Assembly (NCBI GenBank): GCA_033032865.1
Contig: JAWHQI010000278.1
Span: forward strand, 620,001 to 684,000
DNA length: 64,000 bases
Direction: 5' to 3'
Source of the DNA: Dactylorhiza incarnata
Lineage: Eukaryota > Streptophyta > Magnoliopsida > Asparagales > Orchidaceae
Each line of letters starts with the position of its first letter. Position 1 is the first letter of the stretch. Both the position numbers and the translations under genes were made by a program. The notes beneath the pieces were generated by a model that was given only the letters and a program-made list of their open reading frames with translations, searched no databases and had not been told where the DNA came from. This document shows positions 56,100 through 64,000 of the stretch, in pieces.

Positions 56100-56717
56100 C
56101 ACCTTGGGTTGTCAATCAATTAATTACAAAAGATCAAACGACTTCAGATTAGCTACAACGTATGATCAAAATCAGACCTGATGTGGGGATACACATTGCA
56201 TAGATAATCTAAGGAAGACCATCGAGGGCACCCCTCGACTTCAGATTAGCGTGAATGACCATCGAGGGCACCACCGTCGACCCTCGACTTTAGATTAGCG
56301 TGAATGACCATCGAGGGCTCCACTGAGTTCACCGGAGCATGGAGTGTCTCCGACGAGGGTAAACGGTGGTCGGAAAGGTGGTGAGATCATTGGAAAGGTT
56401 GGTCTTGGTGGCCTGATTTCATGACCATCGAGCGTCTTCCTTGGAAATTTCAGTAATGGATGTTAAGAGAGACACAATTGAGAGAAAATTAGGTTTTGTT
56501 GAATCTTATTTCTCCCTGGCTTTTATCAATCTTGCATACAAGGATATAAATAGCCAAAGCATTACGCATAGGAAGAAAGAATACAATTGGCCACTCACTC
56601 ATGACACGTGTGAATCACACAAAATCAAATAAATAAAATAAAATGTGAAACACACATAGCAAGACTTAAATAAAAAATTAAAAGCATGAAGCACACCTTA
56701 CAAGATTAGTGCTAACA
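56100..56717 (-). mobile_element. Copia 3' LTR, start clear, end uncertain
   Basis: On the minus strand TGTTAGCACTAATCTTG begins directly after a polypurine tract (TTAGGGGGGTGAA, 56718-56730). A TATA-like GGCTATTTATATCC (56543-56556) lies about 165 bp in. At 56218-56320 two to three copies of a GACCATCGAGGGC...CCTCGACTTCAG repeat are present. The LTR may extend left to about 55222; the 3' end was not found. Confidence 0.7.
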
Positions 56718-56742
56718 TTCACCCCCCTAATCTTGTTCTTTC

Positions 56743-57183
56743 ATCTTCACGGCTTGGAGACCTATCTTATTATGCATCTCCAAAAAACTTCAAGCGGTCA
56801 AGTGGCTTCATCAGAATATCAGTGAGCTGGTCATCAGTATTGACATACGCTACCTCTATCTTCCCCTCTTCAACACATTCCCTAATAAAATGATAGTGGG
56901 TATCGATGTGTTTACTTTGGTCATGGAGGACAGGGTTCTTGCACAACGATATAGCTGATTTGTTGTCCACTTTGATTGTGAAGCAACCGGGCTCCTTCTT
57001 CATCAATTCAGCGAGTAGGCGCCCGAGCCAAATACCTTGGCATGTTGTTGTGGTGGCAGCAATGTATTTCGCCTCACAGGATGATAGTGCCACCACATTT
57101 TGCTTCTGAGATTGCCAACTGATTAGGATTTTCCCGAGAAGATACAACACACATGTTGTGCTCTTCCGGTCATCAACATCACC
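56743..57183 (-). pseudogene. pol: Copia RNase H, C-terminal end of Pol
   Basis: The minus strand reads AGDVDDRKSTT (57175-57145), ILISWQSQKQNVVALSSCEAKYIAA with the conserved SSCEAEY-type Glu, GIWLGRLLAEL, IKVDNKSAISLCKNPVLHDQ with the DN motif, SKHIDTHYHFIRECVEEG and DILMKPLDRLKFF at the end. This is the RNase H of a Ty1/Copia element; the family's (S/T)KHID.RYHFIR block is clear. The frame from 57150 to 56770 has no stop. Upstream it is cut near 57183, and an unrelated 66-bp stretch leads to an Athila-like LTR. The lineage is not Sirevirus by sequence; Ivana/Oryco-like is possible. Confidence 0.9.
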
Positions 57184-58226
57184 TGCTGATATAATTTTTT
57201 TAAGATTTTACAAAGTGAGATGGTTAAAGATTTTCTCCAAAACTATATCTGATAAAGGCAAGTGTACCTTATCGTCTATAGCATAAGGTATTTAGAAATA
57301 CCAAGGTCGTATTCCACGGGGTGCGTTGATTACTTCTACTTCGAGGAAAATCACTATTATCTTATCTAAACAATTTTTGAGTTTTGCTTTACTAGCCAAA
57401 TAGAGACAAATTGCAAGCTAAAAGAAGGGGTTAAACGATGGTGAAATAGATTGCTCAATCAAAAGTCACCTTGGATTAAGAATAATCAAGCGAAAGGAAA
57501 AATAAATCTAATTCCGTTTAATTGAACTACTTGACCGTGGAGGTTCCCGAAGCTCGAAAATGCCTCTCTCGAGGTTAATGCCCAACTAAGTTTAGGAAAA
57601 ATCAATTGGACTCTCGTCCTATAATTGATTATCTAAAACTTGCTTTACGAAGTGAACCCCACTATTGGATTTGACTCCAATCTGGGAGATTTACGTCATC
57701 CTCTCTCGAGGGGTGCGTGCAACTCTCTTTACCCTTGAGTGATTGATTCATACTTTGAGCCTTTCGGCTAACTAAGTATGAAAACTTAAGCGAAAACCAT
57801 ACATCGATAGTATGGCCTCACTAGTTAAAATTCAAGGGTAATTCAAGTGTTTTATAAAAAACGGAAAAAAAAAAGAATTTTAAGAAATCATAACTTGATT
57901 ATCTCATCCTCGGATCATTTCGATCGATCACTAATGAGAATTAGTTACTCATGGTGGAGGGGGAAGAGGAAGAAAAATAAAATTGCATGAAGGAAAATTA
58001 CTAAGTAGAAAGAGAGGTGAAGAAAACTATGCTAACTTTTATTGAAATGAAAAACTATTACAACTCTTAAGCAAGATTGCAAGGTAGAAAAATAAGGATT
58101 ACAAGCTCTAATAAACTAGTGCATGGAAGAAATCTAGTACATTGCATGAGAAGAAAAAGAGAACATGAAAGTTTAAAGAGACATGAACATGAAATGGAGA
58201 AAAACTCACAATCAGCTCTAGCAGCA

Positions 58227-58248
58227 CCCCCCCCCCCCCCCCCCCCCC
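58227..58248. repeat. C22 homopolymer
   Basis: Twenty-two C in the Athila-like LTR; no paired copy is available for comparison. Confidence 0.9.
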
Positions 58249-58314
58249 TCTCAAAATTTCTGAACCCTGGACTCAAGGAGAGCCCTGGAATTTATAGGCA
58301 AAATTTTCAAGTTA

Positions 58315-58644
58315 CACGCCCCTTGGTTACGGGCGTGACCTAGGGCGTGTAAACACTGTTAACATCGGATCCGGCAGTGGCGTGGGCTTTGCGTGACGGC
58401 GGGAGAAATTTGGACATTACACGCCCGTGTAACTTGGGTCACGGGCTTGTACTTGGACGGCTTCAATTAATGCAGCGTGGACCTTGCCTGCGGCGCGGCG
58501 GTGTACAGAGATCACGCGGGAAAGTCACGGTCGTGGCATATAGGTCATGACCGTGACTCATGTTGACTTCTCGATGGCAGCTCCACGTCTCGATGGCAGC
58601 ACGCTGGGAAGATTCTAAAATTACACGCCCCTTGGTCACGGGCG
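58315..58644 (-). repeat. ~100-bp-period palindromes (TTACACGCCC/GGGCGTGTAA)
   Basis: Units at about 58315, 58416, 58525 and 58621, each pairing ACACGCCC or CACGGTC with its inverse 10-20 bases away. The last unit is cut by the CACTA insertion. Confidence 0.8.
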
Positions 58645-59090
58645 CACTACAACAAACTGCACTTATAGGAAAGGACCTAAATCGTTACAATAAGTGCCAA
58701 AAATCGTTACAAAAACTATTTAGTAATGAAAAAAACTAGTAACAGTCCTCCTCTAAAGCTCGACGCTAAAAGTTCTTGTAACGAATGTATGCATGTCGTT
58801 ACAAATAAATTAATTGTCACAAACGATACTTTCTCACCAAAAAGAGATTCTTCCTCACAATAAATTGGTCACAATAAATATTATTTCGTTACGAATGTTT
58901 TTTTTCCTCACAAAAAAACAGTTACGATTAAAACTATTTCATTACAAATGTTTTATTTTTTACTCACTAAAAATAAACTAACTTCGTTACAATAAAGTAT
59001 AATAAACATTATTTCGTTACAATAGATTAAACAATAGTAACGAAAAAATCGTTACATTTGTTTTCCATTCTTCTTACTACAGCCAATTCA
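58645..59090. repeat. CACTA terminal repeat and subterminal motif cluster
   Basis: The 5-base CACTA terminus, then about ten TCGTTAC(A/G)A motifs on both strands, the kind of cluster bound by the element's own DNA-binding protein in En/Spm. Confidence 0.8.
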
Positions 59091-60700
59091 TTTATATATC
59101 AAAAATATTTCATTTCCATTTTTTGTGTACCTGAGATTTTATTACAAATAATAATCTTGAAAACACATATATATTTAATATTTCATAACTAGATCAACAT
59201 GTATTTATTCACACCAAAAAGTATTACATAGAGTACAAGTTATTATCATCTCTTCTAAAGTAATACAATATTACATTACATGATCAACATGTTTCTAATA
59301 AATCTTCCGTCATTTTTCAAAAAATGAATCGTCTATCACTTTCTGACTAATGAATCTTTCGTCACTTGCCGGTCAATGCTCGAGCACCCCACAAATAAAA
59401 GAGAGCAATTAAGATCACCCTAGAAATAAATGAGAGCAGAAACATCCATACAAACTCACATCCATACATACATAATCCATACACACCCCATTAAACAAGC
59501 GTACAATAAAACACACACTTGCCGCCCGTTGTTTAGTTCACACTGAAATTAAGGTCATGAGGGAGTTCACTGTTTAGTTGTAATGTTCTGAAATTTAGAA
59601 CACAAGTATCAAATAAAAAAGATGTCCAAGAAAAAATGGATATTTTGCCTCCAGCAGTACTTAGGCTGCCTCTAGCAGTAGTTAGTTGCCTTTAGTGTGA
59701 ACTAGAGGTCACTAGTTCAAGTCAAAGACACTACCTCTTATTTCCATAAATTAATTTTATAACATAACAATTTTGTGTTCTTTGAGAACCAAGACTTGCA
59801 ACTCTGTTCCAGTTGGGATATATGAATGAGCATACATCAAAGACTATGAGTGCATAGTATAAAGAGGATAATAATAATAAATCTTTTGATTCAAATAACC
59901 TTTGCCAGAATATTGAGAAGATATAACTTTTGTTTCAACCACCAACTAGGAGTGCAAAAGCCCCACATTTATATTTGAAAACACCCAGCCACCGTAAATA
60001 CTAAAAAACTGCACCTAAACAACTCCTTAACACATGTTTTAAGCCCCATAACAGTAGCCATAAAACACACCCAACATTATTACTGAAATCCCCATGTAAA
60101 ATACAAACTACATCAGCCACTTAAGCCACAAAAACAGCCACCAAAAATGTTGAAAACCGCACCAAAAACAGCCACTAAAATGCTGAAAAACTGCACCATT
60201 CAGCCATCTAAAACTCACTACACAACACTTAACAACACACAATATCAGCCAACTAAAACTCACTGCACACAACACTTAACAACACACAATATCAACCAGT
60301 TAAGACTCACTTCACACGACTTTTAATAGCAACGTACACAAAAATTGTTTTTTAACACACTCACAGAGAGCAGGTGGGTACTCAAAAATCTAGAAATCAA
60401 AAGGGCATGCAGAGTAGACCTTCTAGGAAGTCCAAAATTTAGAGCTTAAAATTATTAAAGTGTACCAAAATGATGACTAGATGCATAGAAATGGCATATG
60501 AGGCATATATTAATAATATGTATAGTATGGCCAATGTGATAGATGTTGGGTAGATATCCTCTGGTCACATCCTATCTAGTTATGAATATTTCTTGTTGAA
60601 ATGTCATCAAATCTAGTATATTTCAGGTTGCGCTATCTTCACACACATACACACACAAAATGATACAAGCAAAATTGAAAACATACCAACTCCAATTTTC
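59091..60700. other. CACTA interior, no gene seen
   Basis: AT-rich DNA rich in ACA/CAC runs (60000-60350 has several AACAACACACAAT-like repeats). No convincing exon or ORF on either strand. Confidence 0.6.
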
Positions 60701-60808
60701 TAGGTCACATAAGATTAAGGTACATCTTCAATGATGATAAATGAATAGAATTTAAGTAAAAACTAACAAAAATCATGTAGAAGTAGCGAATAATAAATTA
60801 TCACTCAC

Positions 60809-60903
60809 CTCATATCCACAAAAAGAATATTGTGATGCACAACATCATAAAGGTCTTGCATTGCACTTACATCCCATTTTAGTTTAGGAGACTCTTGCCC
60901 TCT
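60809..60903 (-). CDS. Candidate exon of unknown gene
   Basis: On the minus strand a 95-base open segment is bounded by an acceptor (TTATTTGCCAG before 60903) and a donor (GTGAGT at 60808-60803). One frame is open and looks coding: ESPKLKWDVSAM then QDLYDVVHHNILFVDMR. I do not recognise the family. It lies downstream of, and on the same strand as, the transposase-family gene, so it could be a further exon, part of another CACTA protein or a captured gene piece. Confidence 0.3.
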
Positions 60904-61346
60904 CTGGCAAATAACAAAATCAATATGGTTGAGAAATATCATGATTGAACAAGCCTATAATATGGTCATTGTTGATAATTGTTAAACTAATTATTCAAGA
61001 AGTTTAGAAATTTCAATTATGCCTATGTAAAATAACACCATACAAAATGAGAAATGGTCATAAAGATAAGCAATTAAGATATCCTTCCAATGCCCTATTT
61101 TTTCAAGCCAGCAATTAAGAGATCTTTCCAATGCCCAATTAAGAGCTTGCAGTTTGTCCAAACTGCAGCTATTGTTTCGAAAAACTGCAGTAGCAGAAAT
61201 TCCTCCTCTTGTTTTAATCATAAATTTACACATTAGTAAATTAAATCAAACAATTAATCATGCCAGTATAACAGATCAACTTATCCACAAACATATTCAT
61301 CAACAACAGTAAATCTCAGAAAAAATTATTCAAATCAAGCTAATCA

Positions 61347-61414
61347 CATGCAGTTTGCCCAAACTGCACATGTAGTTTGCCCAAACTGCACATGCAGTTT
61401 GCCCAAACTGCACA
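61347..61414. repeat. 22-bp hairpin minisatellite, 3 copies
   Basis: Unit CATGCAGTTTGCCCAAACTGCA; the 8-base arms TGCAGTTT and AAACTGCA are exact inverses around GCCC. The middle unit has TGTAGTTT. Confidence 0.93.
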
Positions 61415-62265
61415 TGACATAACAGAATGAATAAAGATTGAAGTAAAATCAATGTGGTTGGGCTTTCAACTTCTAAACCTCGACATCATTAAGATCTGAG
61501 AGCCGATAAGATTTTATTGTACATTGGATAGTTTGAGGTCTGGGCACTATAAAAGTAACCAAGGCAAAGTAAATAATCAATAAGGAAATAAAACCAGTGG
61601 CCTCAGTAAGTGCAGTGTTTAAAACCCATCACGAAAGCTACCGGGCCTAAAGGCGGCAACAATCACTAAGTATAAGTGTATAACTATAACCATCATTGGC
61701 CAAAAATAGAAAATTTAGTGCAGAACCACAACACCAGGCAGTGAAAACAAATACAATATGCATACCTGGAGAACCAAACCCAATAGCAAAATAAAAACAT
61801 AGCTGAATGCACAGAGAACCTGCCTTTGGTGTCCATTATTATTTATTTTCAGGGCATAATCCAATGTTATAGCTGAAACAAACAAGGCCAGGCACAAAAC
61901 CTGCCATCTAACAAAACCTGAACTGAAACCAGTAAGTATCACCAAAACATATAGATATTACAAAATACATGCCTGGTACCAATGCAGAAATGTGAGAAAC
62001 TGTTCTGGATAAAGCAGGACCTGCAATACATACGCAGCATCTAAATACCAAATAGTCTAGCACCCCACAGACAAAACCTACGGACCCAATATATAATAAG
62101 AAAAACATAATCATCCAAGCCAACAAACCAAGTAGATCCCCAAGCTTGCAAAAAAATTGTGATATATAACTAATGCCAGGTTAATCACAATGTCCATTAA
62201 CAATGCTGAAAGTTGATGTGGGAAATTTGATAATATAAAACGTATTAAAATTCTCACCACACTAA

Positions 62266-63370
62266 AGATTAAGGTACATCTTCAATGATGATAAATGAAG
62301 TTTCAATTATGCCAATGTAAAATAACACCATACAAAACGAGAAATGGTCATAAAGATAAGCAATTAAGATATCCTTCCAATGCCCTATTTTTTCAAGCCA
62401 ACAATTAAGAGATCCTTCCAATGCCCAATTAAGAGCTTGCAGTTTGTCCAAACTGCAGCTACAGTTTCGAAAAGCTGCAGTAGCAGAAATTCCTCCTATT
62501 GTTTTAATCATAAAGCTACACATTAGTAAATTAAATCAAACTATTAATCATGCCAGTATAACAGATCAACTTATCCATAAACATATTCATCAACAGCAGC
62601 ATAATCTCAGAAAAATTTATTCAAATCAAGCTAATCACATGCAGTCTGCCCAAACTGCACATGCAGTTTGCCCAAACTGCACATGCAGTTTGCCCAAACT
62701 GCACATGCAGTTTGCCCAAACTGCACATGCAGTTTGCCCAAACTGCATATGGCATAACAGGAATAGAATGAATAAAGATTGAAGTAAAATCAATGTGAGG
62801 TTGGGCCTTCAACTTCTAAACCTCGACATCATTAAGATCTGAGAGCCGATAAGATTTTATTGTACATTGGATAGCTTGAGGTCTGGGCACTATAAAAGTA
62901 ACCAATGCAAAGTAAATAATCAATAAGGAAATAAAACCAGTGGCCTCAGTAAGTGTAGTGTTTAAAACCCATCACGAAAGCTACCGGGCCTAAAGGCGGC
63001 AACAATCACTAAGTATAAGTGTATAACCATAACCATCATTGGCCAAAAATAGAAAATTTAGTGCACAACCACAACACCAGGCAGTGAAAACAAATACAAT
63101 ATGCATACCTGGAGAACCAAACCCAACCACAAAACAAAAACATAGCTGAATGCACAGAAAACCTGCCACTCATACTCAGTAAATAATAGACAAAACAAAA
63201 ACATAGCTGAATACACAGAAACTGTTCTGGCCAAAGCAAGACCTGCAATACATACCAAGTAGCTAAATGCCAAATAGTCTAACACCCCACTAACAAAACC
63301 TACTAATCAGTATATAATCGGCAAAATAGAATCATCCAAGCCAACAAACCAAGCAGATTCCCAAGCTTGG
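62266..63370. repeat. Tandem duplication inside CACTA, copy 2
   Basis: Partner of 60711-62150. It starts with the same AAGATTAAGGTACATC block and ends near the AAACCAAGCAGATTCCCAAG block that matches 62126-62145. Confidence 0.9.
62638..62748. repeat. 22-bp hairpin minisatellite, 5 copies
   Basis: The same unit as at 61347-61414, with five copies here against three in the first duplicate. Confidence 0.95.
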
Positions 63371-63505
63371 AACCAAAATACTAACAGTCATAAACCAAGC
63401 AAAAGTAATAAAATAGTCACAAAGCAGTAAACTAAAAAACTAACAGTCATAAACCATTTGACAACAAAAAAGTGCACCAAAAAGTAAATGGTGTGTGCAT
63501 CAAAG

Positions 63506-64000
63506 TCAAGGAATTGTCCCAAATTTTTGCAGAACATAAGCCAGTTGCTCTTTCAGCTCATTTTGCCCCTCTTTTAATCCTGCAATCTCTGCATTGTGAG
63601 TTTGAATCAAAGCTTCCTGTTTATCTATAAGCTCTGTTTGTGCTGCTAGATGAGTCGTGGCATCGCGCAATTCTTCTTCCACTACATTCAACTTCTCTTT
63701 CAGCTGAGTGGAATCTGTTAACGTCTTCTTCATTCGTTTTGAAGGCACAACACCCTAGCCTAGTCCTTTGTCATAACCAGACTTGTTTCCAAGTGCAGTC
63801 TTTATAATTTCTCTCTCAGAGCTTAGGAGATCACTGTCAGAATCTGTTGTTGTCCTCAGCCTTTCCATTTCACACTGTAAAATATAGTGTTATAATAGAA
63901 ACGTATGTTATCAATCAATTTTGCGAAAGTTTCAATCCATTTCACGCTTTCTCGCTGACAAACACCCCATTCTTCTTATGGGTGTTCGCAAAGTTCTCAA
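63506..64000 (-). pseudogene. Ptta/En/Spm transposase-family gene, last exons
   Basis: Two exons are visible: one entering from the right edge to 63946 and the last from 63874 to 63506, with a GT...AG intron (63945-63875) whose joining keeps the frame. The first reads ENFANTHKKNGVFVSEK, the second begins CEMERLRTTTDSDSD, then REIIKTALGNKSGYDKGLG, a stop (TAG, about 63759) and GVVPSKRMKK. The THKK(N)G.(F/Y)V and LG..SGY.KGLG blocks are diagnostic of the plant transposase family found in CACTA elements beside TNP2. The remaining 80 residues are a coiled coil (LKEKLNVVEEELRDATTHL...LKEQLAYVLQKFG), as in this family. The family is thought to bind element ends. One in-frame stop, otherwise intact in the window; TNP2 is not in the window. 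Confidence 0.85.

Larger units (their letters stand above)
57250..58644 (-). mobile_element. Athila-like LTR, interrupted by CACTA
   Basis: On the minus strand it ends GGAATACGACCTTGG..., GATAAGGTACACTTGCC, TTTATCA at 57250, the same end signature as the LTR ending at 12034. It continues right until the CACTA terminus at 58645, so the rest lies beyond the window. Contains a palindrome array (58315-58644) and a C22 run (58227-58248). No primer-binding site follows 57250. The minus and plus ORFs around 58067-58343 merely cross the C-run. Confidence 0.65.
60711..62150. repeat. Tandem duplication inside CACTA, copy 1
   Basis: Shares AAGATTAAGGTACATC and the following sequence with copy 2 (62266-63370). 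A segment of about 260 bp (60746-61007) is missing from copy 2; copy 2 also lacks part of 61790-61970. The aligned parts are nearly identical. Confidence 0.9.
58645..64000 (-). mobile_element. CACTA (En/Spm) transposon, one end
   Basis: Begins CACTACAACAAACTGCACTT, the CACTA-type terminal inverted repeat, followed by a subterminal region with many copies of TCGTTACAA in both orientations (58680-59060). The preceding GCG (58642-58644) would be the 3-bp TSD; the other end is outside the window. Inside is a minus-strand transposase-family gene near the right edge and long AT-rich noncoding DNA with a tandem duplication. Because the gene points towards 58645, this terminus is probably the 3' end of the element. 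Confidence 0.85.

Noticed and set aside
58067..58343. Small ORFs spanning the C22 run
   Set aside because: The poly-Gly or poly-Pro stretch comes from the homopolymer; no domain.
60991..61233. 80-codon minus ORF repeated at 62269-62523 (84 codons)
   Set aside because: Conserved only because it lies in the tandem duplication; no known domain and no splice or start context that would support a gene.
61715..62126. Minus ORFs with hydrophobic, membrane-like character (61715-61945, 61908-62126, 63036-63285)
   Set aside because: AT-rich repeats duplicated in tandem, frames are not shared consistently and no start or splice support; likely chance.

Overview
The window looks like repeat-dense nuclear DNA of a flowering plant (a monocot is possible but cannot be proven). 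I could not recognise a single host gene, rRNA, tRNA or CRISPR array. Almost everything is a nest of LTR retrotransposons, followed at the right end by a CACTA DNA transposon. Element borders were set by matching terminal TG...CA ends with 5-bp target-site duplications (TSDs), which are exact for four insertions.

Layout: The oldest layer is a decayed Tat-lineage Ty3/gypsy element on the + strand. Its integrase pieces lie at 1276-1453 and 3068-3620, its 3' noncoding region with a 138-bp tandem repeat at 3893-4690, scattered antisense-ORF remains at 5200-5675, 12035-12801 and 34865-35906, and a probable LTR end near 55206. Into it went: the end of a Sirevirus-like Copia LTR (1-1275); a solo Copia LTR (1454-3062, minus, TSD CAACA); a truncated Tekay/Del-type LTR (5687-10625); an Athila-like LTR (about 10626-12034); a full-length Tekay chromovirus (12802-34859, minus, TSD GAACT); a solo Tekay-like LTR (35907-39029); and a second Tekay-type element (39415-54769, minus, TSD CTTAA). 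The first Tekay element itself carries two insertions: a gag-only Sirevirus-like Copia (20088-26122, TSD GTTAG) inside reverse transcriptase and a solo Copia LTR (27600-29226, TSD AACAC) inside gag. Right of the Tat remains there is a Copia 3' end with RNase H (minus, to 57183), another Athila-like LTR (from 57250), and a CACTA transposon whose terminus is at 58645 and which runs off the window; it carries the last exons of a Ptta/En/Spm transposase-family gene on the minus strand.

None of the coding regions is intact. Most of the damage consists of in-frame stops that fit cytosine deamination, plus a few small frameshifts. Hand counts of LTR differences (about 2 % for the Copia element, about 6 % for the Tekay element that contains it, about 8 % for the second Tekay element) agree with the nesting order.

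The most interesting signals are noncoding. First, LTRs of several unrelated lineages (Copia/Sirevirus, Tekay, Athila-like) each carry an array of hyphenated palindromes, mostly spaced about 100 bp, with different sequence in each family. Second, six diverged Tekay-type LTRs share two adjacent stem-loops whose stems change in a compensatory way, plus further small hairpins nearer the LTR end. Third, long G or C runs appear in one LTR of a pair but not in the other.
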